DNA of 64,000 bases from Leptotrichia massiliensis. GTDB taxonomy: Bacteria; Fusobacteriota; Fusobacteriia; Fusobacteriales; Leptotrichiaceae. Shown here in pieces: positions 44,026-51,337 of this stretch (positions are counted from its first letter, which is position 1; each line of letters begins with the position of its first letter). The position numbers and the translations under genes were made by a program. The stretch lies in NCBI RefSeq assembly GCF_900104625.1, contig NZ_FNVZ01000005.1, positions 682,001 through 746,000 of the forward strand. The letters are read 5' to 3'. The notes under the pieces are model-generated. The model was given only the letters and a program-made list of their open reading frames with translations, did not search any database and was not told where the DNA came from.

Positions 44026-44475
44026 CTATTTTTTGTTCTCTCTCTGTTTTATTAATATGTCTATTACAGCACGTTTGAATACAGCCATATCATGTTCATC
44101 ATCAACATCATTGAAAAATAGTTGCTTATTTACTCCAGTAACTTTTTCAAATTCTGCAAGTTCTTCTGGAGTTAAGACTGATGTGTCTACAAAATACGGA
44201 TCTATTTGAACATTATTGTTTAAATTATTTTCCCAACCCATAATATATCCAGGAGTTGTTTTGTAAATTTTTGCTAATTTTTCAATATTCCCCATTGGAA
44301 TATTTGTTATATCAGTATTTTCATATCTTGATAACGTAACTTTGGATATATTTAATTTTTGAGCAACTTCTTCTAAACTAAGATTATTTTTTAGTCTCAA
44401 ATTTTTTAATTCTTCTGCTCTTTTAATTTCTTTATCAGTTGGTTTTATTTTTTTTCGTGATTTAGAAATTTCCAT
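44026..44475 (-). CDS. CI-like phage repressor (XRE family)
   Basis: 149 aa. The N-terminal HTH (about 20-80) shows LKNLRLKNNLSLEEVAQKLN, then ISKVTLSRYEN and KLAKIYKTTPGYIMG. The C-terminal part (about 85-149) is a dimerisation or ImmA-recognition region with no LexA-type Ser/Lys protease. It sits directly before the ImmA gene, the arrangement of ImmR-ImmA switches. It should bind the divergent promoter region and hold the lytic genes off. Confidence 0.88.
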   Translation of the reverse strand: MEISKSRKKIKPTDKEIKRAEELKNLRLKNNLSLEEVAQKLNISKVTLSRYENTDITNIPMGNIEKLAKIYKTTPGYIMGWENNLNNNVQIDPYFVDTSVLTPEELAEFEKVTGVNKQLFFNDVDDEHDMAVFKRAVIDILIKQRENKK

Positions 44476-44505
44476 ATTATACCTCGTTATTTTTTTCTTA
44501 TTGAT

Positions 44506-44533
44506 ATTATACTACATTTTTCCTAAAATGCAA
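44506..44533 (-). promoter_or_regulatory. Repressor promoter
   Basis: On the minus strand TTGCAT (44528-44533), 16-bp spacer, TATAAT (44506-44511). Its -35 overlaps the first operator candidate. Confidence 0.7.
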
Positions 44534-44534
44534 C
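44518..44534. promoter_or_regulatory. Operator candidate 1
   Basis: TTTTCCTAAAATGCAAC, similar to the two other 17-bp sites at 44608 and 44837 (pattern GTTaCCTaaaAGGcAAC). Confidence 0.6.
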
Positions 44535-44574
44535 GTTTTTTTCCTGAATTTAAATTTTTTTTTTCTATCGGGTA

Positions 44575-44603
44575 TTGACATTAGTAAAAATATGTGGTAT
44601 CTT
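44575..44603 (+). promoter_or_regulatory. Rightward (lytic) promoter
   Basis: TTGACA (44575-44580), 17-bp spacer, TATCTT (44598-44603), before the Cro-like gene. Operator candidate 2 lies just downstream. Confidence 0.75.
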
Positions 44604-44607
44604 ATTT

Positions 44608-44624
44608 GTAACCTAATAGGAAAA
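44608..44624. promoter_or_regulatory. Operator candidate 2
   Basis: GTAACCTAATAGGAAAA, centred on the palindrome CCTAATAGG and positioned about the +5 to +20 region of the rightward promoter. Confidence 0.6.
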
Positions 44625-44638
44625 AGAGAGGTGGTCGA

Positions 44639-44845
44639 ATGATAAATCAGAGAGGACTAAGGGAGATATGGATAAGTAAAGGCTATACTCAAGATGAGGT
44701 AGCCAAAGAAATAGGATTACAAGTTAGAACCTTTAGAAATAGGATAAAAAAAGGAACATTGACAACAAACGATATTGACAAACTTGTAGATCTATTAGAT
44801 ATAAAAAATCCAACTCCAATTTTTTTTGTTCAATGCGTTACCTAA
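44639..44845 (+). CDS. Cro-like HTH regulator
   Basis: 68 aa. An HTH is formed by YTQDEVAKEIGLQVRTFRNRIKKG, followed by a short tail. It is divergent from the CI-like repressor, the usual Cro position, and has the rightward promoter before it. An AGAGGTGG site lies before the ATG. Operator candidate 3 overlaps its stop codon. Confidence 0.82.
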   Translation: MINQRGLREIWISKGYTQDEVAKEIGLQVRTFRNRIKKGTLTTNDIDKLVDLLDIKNPTPIFFVQCVT

Positions 44846-44853
44846 AAGGCAAC
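44837..44853. promoter_or_regulatory. Operator candidate 3
   Basis: GTTACCTAAAAGGCAAC, the most symmetrical of the three sites, overlapping the Cro-like stop codon. Confidence 0.55.
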
Positions 44854-44879
44854 AACATTTGAAAGAAGGGAGTGAGAGG

Positions 44880-44918
44880 ATGGGAGAAGGAAAAATTATT
44901 GAAAGGATAATAATATAA
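44880..44918 (+). CDS. Possible 12-residue leader peptide
   Basis: The short frame MGEGKIIERIII follows an AAGGGAGTGAGAGG site (44866-44879) that recurs before 45857 and, almost unchanged, before 46308. Its stop touches the next ATG (44919), so it may only serve to couple translation. Confidence 0.3.
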   Translation: MGEGKIIERIII

Positions 44919-45161
44919 ATGTCAGACGTAAATAAAAGATTTGAAAATTTGCCAGAATTTAAGATTATAAGAGATATAAAAAGTCAAAAAACATTAGAGG
45001 TACAAATGGATGGAAAAATTTTGGAAGGAGTTACTGCATACGAAATACAGCATTCCGAAAATAGTAATGATATTTTTCCAAAAACTAAAATTATTTTAGA
45101 ATTTTCAAATTTTAAATCACTTAAAATAATTAATCACAGTGTCGGAAGCAAGATTGACTGA
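44919..45161 (+). CDS. Hypothetical phage protein
   Basis: 80 aa, mixed charge, no motif recognised (FKIIRDIKSQKTLEVQMDG, then an IQHSENSNDIF segment). The start directly follows a tiny leader frame. It is an early prophage gene behind the rightward promoter; function unknown. The 145 bases after it have no ORF. Confidence 0.55.
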   Translation: MSDVNKRFENLPEFKIIRDIKSQKTLEVQMDGKILEGVTAYEIQHSENSNDIFPKTKIILEFSNFKSLKIINHSVGSKID

Positions 45162-45306
45162 AATATCTCTTAAAGCAGATAAGGAAAAAATTCCTAAAGA
45201 CAATGCTATATTTCTAGTTTTCTTCCAAATGTTGTTATTACGAATATTTGCTAAAAATTGTAAATTTAATTAATAATTTAATTTCTTTTGGAAAGGAGGT
45301 ATTTTA

Positions 45307-45540
45307 ATGAGAGTACATCTTCCTGCACAGGGAGAAATAGAAACTGAAAAAGTTGTAGCGGGAATGGAAGCGTTAAAAGGACTTACAGAATTAGAATTTA
45401 AAATAGTTGTGAAAGAAATAGAAAAATATTTTAAAAATAAAAAAGAGAAACTCACCTTTGATGTTGAAATTACAGAAGATGAGTCTCTAAAAAAAATAAA
45501 AGATTTTTATAAAAGTATTAAAAGCCCTATTCTTCTATAA
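45307..45540 (+). CDS. Hypothetical phage protein
   Basis: 77 aa, largely helical by eye, with LKGLTELEFKIVVKEIEKYF in the middle. A strong AAAGGAGG site precedes the ATG. Its end overlaps the converging minus-strand frame by 14 bases. Function unknown. Confidence 0.65.
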   Translation: MRVHLPAQGEIETEKVVAGMEALKGLTELEFKIVVKEIEKYFKNKKEKLTFDVEITEDESLKKIKDFYKSIKSPILL

Positions 45541-45766
45541 CAACTTGAATATGTACTGGACTTAAAAAATATTTTTTATCTTTATGAATAATTTGGACTA
45601 TTGACATATCATAAAAACTGTTTTCGATAAAATTATGAATATTTTTTATATATCCCTCTTTAGCCCAATTATATGGAGAAAAGAATTGATTATTATATCC
45701 AATTTGATAATCATCTTCAGTAAGTTCAGTCCATTATCCAAGTAGACAAGCATAAACTTTATACAT
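45527..45766 (-). pseudogene. Small minus-strand gene with an in-frame stop
   Basis: From the ATG at 45764-45766 (GGAGGT upstream) the frame reads MYKVYACLLG, then TAA (45734-45736), then WTELTEDDYQIGYNNQFFSP, NWAKEGYIKNIHNF and on to 45527: 79 codons with one stop at codon 11. The continuation looks like genuine protein, so a single substitution killed it. It is the only gene in this stretch facing left and has an extended -10 promoter of its own. Confidence 0.65.
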
Positions 45767-45800
45767 AATCGCTGTACCTCCTTCCATTTAGGATGGTTAG

Positions 45801-45809
45801 ATTATAGCA
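45801..45809 (-). promoter_or_regulatory. Extended -10 promoter, minus strand
   Basis: TGCTATAAT on the minus strand, 35 bases before the ATG of the broken small gene. The same nonamer is at 46262-46270. Confidence 0.5.
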
Positions 45810-45856
45810 TAAGATATTTAAAAATGAATAAGATTTTGAAGTAAGGGAGTGAGAGG

Positions 45857-46159
45857 ATGGGAAATGAGAAAAAGTTAGTAGAAAAATATTATGAAGAAAT
45901 GTTGAATTTTTTAAAAAAAGATTTTACAAAAATTGAATCAGGAATAGATTTGTTGGAAGACGAAAATAATATTACTGATGTTATACATATTTTTACTGCA
46001 ATTAGAAGAAGTGAACACAGAGATTTTGAAAAAGAAAAAGAAATAAAACAAGAAATTTACAAAAATTTATACAAATGTACGGAATTGAAAAATTTTAGAA
46101 GTAGAAATAGAAGATGTGTCCTTTTGTTAGATGCATTAAATCGTAAGGACACATATTAA
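45857..46159 (+). CDS. Hypothetical phage protein
   Basis: 100 aa, Lys/Glu-rich and helical (KLVEKYYEEMLNFLKKDFTK), with one Cys pair. It is preceded by the AAGGGAGTGAGAGG site shared with neighbouring small genes. Function unknown. Confidence 0.65.
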   Translation: MGNEKKLVEKYYEEMLNFLKKDFTKIESGIDLLEDENNITDVIHIFTAIRRSEHRDFEKEKEIKQEIYKNLYKCTELKNFRSRNRRCVLLLDALNRKDTY

Positions 46160-46168
46160 AACTAATTC

Positions 46169-46255
46169 AAAAAAGACAATGCGATAACTTTTGAAATCGC
46201 ATAAACAATAGCTTTAATAATAGTGACACCTCTTTTCTGTTTGATTTTGTTTGGC
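46169..46255 (-). ncRNA. Candidate small RNA, minus strand
   Basis: An extended -10 (TGCTATAAT, 46262-46270) is followed about 55-60 bases on by a 7-bp perfect stem ATGCGAT/ATCGCAT (46179-46185, 46196-46202) and T6 (46169-46174): a complete promoter-to-terminator unit of about 85 nt. It could encode at most a tiny hydrophobic peptide (IIKAIVYAISKVIALSFLN) with no proper start codon. It may be a regulatory RNA or the remains of a type I toxin gene. Confidence 0.45.
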
Positions 46256-46307
46256 GATAATATTATAGCACAAAAGAGGTTATTTGAAAAAAGAAGGAAG
46301 TGAGAGG

Positions 46308-46481
46308 ATGGGAGAAGAGTTTTGGATTATATTTATTAGAGTCTATTCTGTAATGATAACAATTGAAACAATAATAAATATTTTGAGAATTGTAAAACTA
46401 AAGATTAAGAATAAGAAATTAGAAAAAGAGAATCAAAGACTTCGTTCATTATTAAATCTAAATGAATATACTATTTTGTAA
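46308..46481 (+). CDS. Small membrane protein with coiled-coil tail
   Basis: 57 aa: one TM segment (about 5-33) followed by a Lys/Glu coiled coil (KNKKLEKENQRLRSLLNL). The ATG at 46308 follows AAGGAAGTGAGAGG. Function unknown. Confidence 0.6.
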   Translation: MGEEFWIIFIRVYSVMITIETIINILRIVKLKIKNKKLEKENQRLRSLLNLNEYTIL

Positions 46482-46860
46482 ACTTTGCTGTAAGATATGC
46501 GGCTATAATAGAAACGATTAAGGGGAAAAAGAAAGAACGCATAATTTCTAAAATTAAAGTTCTGAAATTATTTATATTGTCTTGTCTTTTTTGTTCAAAG
46601 TAATCTTGTAAAAATTTTTTTCCTTTAGGGGAAACAATAAATCTTTTAAATTTATAATTTTGATTATCTATATTAGATTTTTCGATGACTTGATAATATT
46701 GAACATATCCTTCTGAAATTAGAAAAACAAGCCTTTCGTTTGTTGAAAATTTTTCTTCTGGATATTTTAAGCAAAGTTCTCTAAATGAAATTTTATAATG
46801 TTCATTAATATGTTTTAAAATGTTTAAATCGTATTTTGGCATAAAATATTTGTTATTCAT
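46471..46860 (-). CDS. Hypothetical protein, winged-helix-like with C-terminal TM
   Basis: 129 aa. The N-terminal half suggests a winged-helix fold (ILKHINEHYKISFRELCLKY, RLVFLISEGYVQYY, FIVSPKGKKFLQDYF). One TM segment lies at the extreme C-terminus. It faces opposite to its neighbours, so it may be expressed in the lysogen; superinfection exclusion is speculative. It overlaps the end of the previous gene by 11 bases. Confidence 0.6.
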   Translation of the reverse strand: MNNKYFMPKYDLNILKHINEHYKISFRELCLKYPEEKFSTNERLVFLISEGYVQYYQVIEKSNIDNQNYKFKRFIVSPKGKKFLQDYFEQKRQDNINNFRTLILEIMRSFFFPLIVSIIAAYLTAKFTK

Positions 46861-46939
46861 TGTAATTAAACTCCTATGATAAAAATTTTTTAATAATTAT
46901 ATCATAGAATATATAAAATAAAAAGAAAGGGAGTGAGAG

Positions 46940-47236
46940 ATGAAAAAAATAATTTTGATGATAACATCGGTTATAATTGTAGCTTTGGTAGGAACTAAGG
47001 TTATATTGGATAGGAAAAAAGAGGAAGAAAAAGAAATTTTGCAACCTAAAAAATTATTATATGGTTATCCTTTGTTTTTTAAAAAGAAACGAAGGAAAAA
47101 AAGCAGTAAATATAGAAATTATAGTACAAGGGTAAGAACAAAAACGAAAAAAAAAAATGATATTAATGAAATAATAGTCACAGTATTAAAAGATATGGAT
47201 GAAAAAGAAAAGAAGAATCGTACAAAATTCTTTTAG
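46940..47236 (+). CDS. Hypothetical phage protein with N-terminal TM
   Basis: 98 aa: a TM or signal anchor (5-24), then a strongly basic stretch (KKKRRKKSSKYRNY) and a charged tail. A GGGAGTGAGAG site precedes the ATG. Function unknown. Confidence 0.6.
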   Translation: MKKIILMITSVIIVALVGTKVILDRKKEEEKEILQPKKLLYGYPLFFKKKRRKKSSKYRNYSTRVRTKTKKKNDINEIIVTVLKDMDEKEKKNRTKFF

Positions 47237-47269
47237 TTACATAAATTTATTTAAAGGAGAATTTTAAGA

Positions 47270-47590
47270 ATGAAAATTCACAATACGGATACATTTCATT
47301 TGGCAACAGTAAGTGAATTAAAAAAAGTTGCGGAAGAAATGATAAAAGAAAAATATAATCTAAAAAATGATTTAGTGATGACTGGATGGGCAGTTAAAAT
47401 AAATAGCATTATAAATCAGATACAAGATGAAAAATTAAAGGAAAAAGCAGAAAATAACTGTGAAAAAATTTGGAATAAGTGGTATGAAAAAGTTCAAAAA
47501 GAACAGTTGACAAATAAAAATCTTGGAATATTAGATTCAATATTAGAAAAATTAAAAAGGGAAAATTCTGAGGAATTGGGAGTTAATTAG
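47270..47590 (+). CDS. Hypothetical phage protein
   Basis: 106 aa, helical and charged, single domain, with paired Trp residues (MTGWAVKI, KIWNKWYEK). An AAAGGAG site precedes the ATG. Function unknown. Confidence 0.65.
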   Translation: MKIHNTDTFHLATVSELKKVAEEMIKEKYNLKNDLVMTGWAVKINSIINQIQDEKLKEKAENNCEKIWNKWYEKVQKEQLTNKNLGILDSILEKLKRENSEELGVN

Positions 47591-47621
47591 GAAAAGAAAA
47601 TTATCGTCAAGGGACTAAGTA

Positions 47622-47972
47622 ATGAAAAATCAAACACCAAAAAAATTAAGGGACGGCAATCTCGGAAAGGAAAGAACTATGGAAGTTTCAGAATCTTGGA
47701 TAAGGAAACAGGCTACAAAATTGCAATTGACAATAAAGGAAGCCGCTGAATTTGTCGGAAAAGGTCAGCAATATGTAAGAGTTGGATTGCAGACAGGAAG
47801 ACTTAAATTTGGAACGGCAGTACCCAAATTTAAGGATGAAAATGAAAAAGAAGCAAGAAGGAGAGCTGGGAAACGTAATTGGGACTACGATATTCAAAGG
47901 GTACATGTTGAAAGATATGTTGGAATAAGCTATAGAAAATTTTTGGAACTGAAATATGTGGTAGTAGCATAA
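47622..47972 (+). CDS. Putative DNA-binding phage protein
   Basis: 116 aa. The central SWIRKQATKLQLTIKEAAEF and KGQQYVRVGLQTGRLKFG suggest an excisionase-like winged helix that reads a target by a KxGQxYVRxGLQ-type turn. The start is uncertain: 47622 (AAGGGA upstream) or ATG 47679 (AAAGGA upstream), the latter giving 97 aa. Excisionase or regulator is inferred. Confidence 0.55.
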   Translation: MKNQTPKKLRDGNLGKERTMEVSESWIRKQATKLQLTIKEAAEFVGKGQQYVRVGLQTGRLKFGTAVPKFKDENEKEARRRAGKRNWDYDIQRVHVERYVGISYRKFLELKYVVVA

Positions 47973-47995
47973 TAGGAAAGGGATGTGAATTTAAA

Positions 47996-48118
47996 ATGAA
48001 ATATGATGCTTTAGTAATAGTAAACAATCAAAATAAAGAAACAAGAAGAAAAATGGAAGAGAAGAAAATTAAAAACAGAATCAAGAAACTTGTAAGAAAG
48101 GTTGGACTATCAAAATGA
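47996..48118 (+). CDS. Very small basic protein (40 aa)
   Basis: MKYDALVIVNNQNKETRRK then a Lys/Arg-rich helix. AAAGGGATG precedes the ATG; its TGA overlaps the next ATG (ATGA). Function unknown. Confidence 0.45.
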   Translation: MKYDALVIVNNQNKETRRKMEEKKIKNRIKKLVRKVGLSK

Positions 48119-48165
48119 CAATAAGAGAACAGCTGGAAAAAGAAATGGACAAGGAAGAAATTTAA
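48115..48165 (+). CDS. Possible 16-residue peptide
   Basis: MTIREQLEKEMDKEEI, overlapping the previous stop by ATGA. Too short to be sure. Confidence 0.2.
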   Translation: MTIREQLEKEMDKEEI

Positions 48166-48181
48166 AAATGGGAGAAAGAAA

Positions 48182-48355
48182 ATGCTGAAAGTGAGGAATC
48201 TGATAAAAATAATATTCCTGATAACAATGACAGTACTGGTTCAGTTAGAAGTGATTAGGGAAAAAGGGCATTGGGTTGCTGGTGGGAATTTGGCATTTCC
48301 AGTATTATTGGCGATATTGCTTTGGTGGCCATCTTATTTTAAAAAATGGAAATAG
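48182..48355 (+). CDS. Small two-TM membrane protein (57 aa)
   Basis: MLKVRNLIKIIFLITMTVLV forms a first TM and NLAFPVLLAILLWWPSYF a second, with a basic C-terminus. GGGAGAAAG precedes the ATG. A holin-like or membrane-disrupting role is possible but it lies in the early region, not near lysis genes. Confidence 0.5.
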   Translation: MLKVRNLIKIIFLITMTVLVQLEVIREKGHWVAGGNLAFPVLLAILLWWPSYFKKWK

Positions 48356-48369
48356 GAAGGAGCGGGATT

Positions 48370-48567
48370 ATGGAAATAGAAAATCTAAAGGAAGCATTTC
48401 TTGAAACATTAAATGATTTGAATTTATCAATATCATTTTTAAGAGATAAAAAATTATTAGGTTATGAGGTGGAATTGCTTGCTAATAGGTGTAAAATTAG
48501 CCAAGTTGAAGTGCATGAGGTACTTGAGAGAGCAAAACAAGAAAATTGGAGCTGGAGGAAAAAATGA
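48370..48567 (+). CDS. Hypothetical phage protein (65 aa)
   Basis: Mostly helical (LKEAFLETLNDLNLSISFLRD, ANRCKISQVEVHEVLERAKQ) with a possible HTH at about 40-58. The ATG at 48370 follows AAGGAG. Function unknown. Confidence 0.6.
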   Translation: MEIENLKEAFLETLNDLNLSISFLRDKKLLGYEVELLANRCKISQVEVHEVLERAKQENWSWRKK

Positions 48568-48601
48568 TATGAATAAAAATTAGGAATAGAGGATAAAAAA
48601 T

Positions 48602-48760
48602 ATGAAAACAAAGGAAGAAATTGGAATTGAAATTACAAAGTTGAATGTGAAACTTTATAAGCACGTAAGAATTTCAGGATGGGATTCTGAAGCGGAAAAG
48701 ATGAATGAAAAAGTAAAGATATTAAAATGGGTATTAGGAGGGAGTAAAAAGTGGAATTAA
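48602..48760 (+). CDS. Hypothetical phage protein (52 aa)
   Basis: MKTKEEIGIEITKLNVKLYK then a charged end; overlaps the next gene's GTG by ten bases. Function unknown. Confidence 0.5.
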   Translation: MKTKEEIGIEITKLNVKLYKHVRISGWDSEAEKMNEKVKILKWVLGGSKKWN

Positions 48761-48969
48761 GAGAATTTAATAAAGTTTTTAGTTGTTTTATTGTTTATTA
48801 TGGAATAAAAGGAATGACATCTGAAAAGATAGGTATCTATTATTTGGGATTAAGAGATTTAAGTATTGAACAATTGAGAGTGGCTTTTTCTAAAATGATA
48901 AAAAATAGAATAGAAAGGGAATTTCCAATGATAGCGGAAATAAGAAAAGTGGCATTGGAAGGAAATTAA
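48751..48969 (+). CDS. Small helicase-loader-like protein
   Basis: 72 aa from GTG 48751 (GGAGGGAG upstream). It resembles the N-terminal 70 residues of the 50703-51335 product: REFNKVF, YYLGLRDLS and FPMIAEIRK align with DEFNKVF, YFLALGNEL and FMPQIAEI. This is the pattern of phage helicase-loader (G39P-like) N-terminal domains, but the assignment is tentative. Confidence 0.55.
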   Translation: MELREFNKVFSCFIVYYGIKGMTSEKIGIYYLGLRDLSIEQLRVAFSKMIKNRIEREFPMIAEIRKVALEGN

Positions 48970-48986
48970 TTGTTGGAGGATAAAAA

Positions 48987-49322
48987 ATGTATATAAATTT
49001 GAGTGGAAATTATTATATCAAAAGTCAACCAAGATGTTTTGTGATTGGATGTAAACAGAAAAATAGTAAAGGTGAAGTACAATTTGTAGCAAAATGGTAC
49101 TTTACGAGTCTTAGGAGTGCATTGAGAGCTTGGATTGATGAAAAGTTGATAATGAGTAAGGCTAAAAGTTTTCAGGAGCTTAAAAACGATATACGGGCCT
49201 TGAATGATGAAATGGAAATAATAATTGAGAAAATTAATAAAGGTATTTCTGACGATAAAAATAGATTTGATGAAACAATGGAAATATTAAGCGAATTTGA
49301 AGAAGAGGAAGAAATTGAATAA
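48987..49322 (+). CDS. Hypothetical phage protein
   Basis: 111 aa: a beta-rich front (YYIKSQPRCFVIGCKQ) and a coiled-coil C-terminal half ending in an acidic tail. A GGAGG site precedes the ATG. Function unknown. Confidence 0.65.
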   Translation: MYINLSGNYYIKSQPRCFVIGCKQKNSKGEVQFVAKWYFTSLRSALRAWIDEKLIMSKAKSFQELKNDIRALNDEMEIIIEKINKGISDDKNRFDETMEILSEFEEEEEIE

Positions 49323-49327
49323 AAAAA

Positions 49328-49349
49328 TGCCAGTGGAAAAACACTGACA
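49328..49349 (-). terminator. Hairpin with T7 on the minus strand
   Basis: CAGTG/CACTG stem extended by TG/CA; A7 at 49321-49327 gives the minus-strand T run. It could stop antisense transcription. Confidence 0.45.
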
Positions 49350-49407
49350 TAAAAGATCAAAAAACACATTCGTATTCTCAAAATTATTATACCACAAGTG
49401 AGAGAAA

Positions 49408-49596
49408 ATGAAAAGAGAAAAAAATTTAATTTTAGAATATGGAGTGGGATCAGTAACATATACGGGTATAAGAAATTTTCAAATTCAGTATCCGTATATT
49501 GTTATTGACGGAGAAAATGTTAGTTTGATAGGCGTGAAGTTTGTGAAATATAAGAATTTTATTGCTTGGAGAAATAGGAAAAATAAAAAGAGATAG
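49408..49596 (+). CDS. Hypothetical phage protein (62 aa)
   Basis: Beta-rich, basic C-terminus (KYKNFIAWRNRKNKKR); no motif recognised. AAGTGAGAG precedes the ATG. Confidence 0.55.
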   Translation: MKREKNLILEYGVGSVTYTGIRNFQIQYPYIVIDGENVSLIGVKFVKYKNFIAWRNRKNKKR

Positions 49597-49617
49597 TTAT
49601 TGTCGAAGGAGAGAAAT

Positions 49618-50706
49618 ATGGCTAAGTTTAGACAGATACAGACGGATTTTTGGAGCAATCCCTATGTTCAGGAAGAAATGACTCCCGAAGATAAGTTTTT
49701 TTATTTATACTTAATGACAAATGAAAAATCGACGCAGATAGGTATATATAAAATAACGAAAAAACAAATAGCATTTGATATGGGATATTCAATTGAATCA
49801 GTAGGGAATTTATTGAAAAGATTTATGGAGCAGCATAAATTGATTAAATATGATTCTGAAACACGGGAAATAATACTGCTTGAATGGGCAAAAACAAATC
49901 TTAATAAAGGCGGAAAACCTTTTGAAGATTTAATTTCAAGTGAATTAAAAGAAGTTAAACAAAGGAAATTTATAGAAATTATTTATCATCAGTGTGAAAA
50001 ACAGGAAATTAAGAAAATAATAGAAAAATATATTGATAAACCAAAAATGATTAAGGAAAATTTGGCATTAGAAAATAAAAAAAATTCTGATAATTTAAAT
50101 GATGATAAAATAATTGAAGCAGAAATAATAGAGGAAAATATAGAAAATATTAATGAAAGTCCTGAAAACGCCACTTTTAACGATACGTCGCACGACACGT
50201 ATAACGATAAGGGGACAATAAATAAGAATAAGAATAATAAATATAATAATAATAATTATATTAATAATAGTTATTATAATAATACAAGTGTCCAAAAAGA
50301 AAAAATTAATTTTTCTTTTGTGTGTGAGGAAATAAAAAATAAATGGATAGAAATTGCAAATACATTTGGACTATCTGGAACACGACTAAAAATAAATGAG
50401 AAACGTAAAAAATCAATAAAAACATTGCTTAAAGAATATACTATTGAGGAAATTTTTCAGGCAATGGACAAAGTTCATGTTTCTAAATTTTTACAGGGAG
50501 AAAATAAAAATAGTTGGCAAATAACATTTGACTGGTTTATTAATAAAGCAAATATATTAAAAGTACTGGAAGGAAATTATGATGATAAAGTTAATACTGA
50601 TTCTAGTGTCAAAAATACAAAAGAAAATTATCAAAAATCTAATAATCGATTTACAGGAGTTACAGATGAAAGTATTGAAGATCTGATAGGAGGATTTACA
50701 CAATGA
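49618..50706 (+). CDS. Phage replisome organizer / DnaD-like initiation protein
   Basis: 362 aa. The N-terminal winged helix (about 1-110) is typical of phage replisome organizers: FRQIQTDFWSNPYVQEEMTP, then FFYLYLMTNEKSTQIGIYKI and MGYSIESVGNLLKRF. After an Asn-rich low-complexity linker (about 150-220) there is a C-terminal domain with IKTLLKEYTIEEIFQAMDKV. It would bind the phage origin and recruit the helicase loader encoded next. The ATG at 49618 follows AAGGAG. Confidence 0.8.
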   Translation: MAKFRQIQTDFWSNPYVQEEMTPEDKFFYLYLMTNEKSTQIGIYKITKKQIAFDMGYSIESVGNLLKRFMEQHKLIKYDSETREIILLEWAKTNLNKGGKPFEDLISSELKEVKQRKFIEIIYHQCEKQEIKKIIEKYIDKPKMIKENLALENKKNSDNLNDDKIIEAEIIEENIENINESPENATFNDTSHDTYNDKGTINKNKNNKYNNNNYINNSYYNNTSVQKEKINFSFVCEEIKNKWIEIANTFGLSGTRLKINEKRKKSIKTLLKEYTIEEIFQAMDKVHVSKFLQGENKNSWQITFDWFINKANILKVLEGNYDDKVNTDSSVKNTKENYQKSNNRFTGVTDESIEDLIGGFTQ

Positions 50707-51335
50707 TGACAAGGGATGAATTTAATAAAGTTTTTAATTTATTATGTACAAATTATCCGAATACAAAAAATCCAAATGAGTTAGGAAGTCTTTATTTTTT
50801 AGCATTAGGAAATGAATTAACTGCTAAAGAATTTATGAATGCAACACTTAAAATTATAAAAACAAGTAAGGAAAAATTTATGCCACAGATTGCTGAAATA
50901 CTTGAGTACGCAAAAAATCGGAATGTGGAGAATCAAGTGATATTGGCAAAAAAAATGTTAATAGAGACTATTCATAAATACGGAAAAAGTGGGATGATAA
51001 ATTTTGAGGATAAGGGAATACATGCTGTGATTGATTTTATTGGTTGGAAAAGATTGTGTGCAATGAAAGATGATGAGTTTGATAATTTTTTGAAATGGGA
51101 ATTTGATGGAATATACAAGGAATTTATAAAAAATCCATATGAAACAAATGATTACTACACTGGTAATTATAAAATTATCGGACAGAAAAATCCTAAAAGA
51201 ATTACTTATGAGAGCATAGGAGTAAAGAATACTCAAAATTTAGAATTTATACCGTTGGAATATAAAAATACTACACAGATTGAAAATAAAGTTGATCTGT
51301 CGGAGTTGAAAGATAAAATGTTGATAGGAGTGTAA
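50703..51335 (+). CDS. Putative helicase-loader-type replication protein
   Basis: 210 aa; the ATG overlaps the stop of the replisome organizer (ATGA), so the two are coupled. The N-terminal 70 residues are a loader-like helical domain (see 48751). The remainder includes IDFIGWKRLCAMKDDEFDNF, common in phage replication proteins next to initiators. Loader function is inferred from position. Confidence 0.55.
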   Translation: MMTRDEFNKVFNLLCTNYPNTKNPNELGSLYFLALGNELTAKEFMNATLKIIKTSKEKFMPQIAEILEYAKNRNVENQVILAKKMLIETIHKYGKSGMINFEDKGIHAVIDFIGWKRLCAMKDDEFDNFLKWEFDGIYKEFIKNPYETNDYYTGNYKIIGQKNPKRITYESIGVKNTQNLEFIPLEYKNTTQIENKVDLSELKDKMLIGV

Positions 51336-51337
51336 AA

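Noticed and set aside
46169-46255. A 20-residue hydrophobic peptide as type I toxin
   Set aside because: The hydrophobic frame (IIKAIVYAISKVIALSFLN) lacks ATG, GTG or TTG at a usable distance from the ribosome-like AGAGG; kept only as a candidate RNA.
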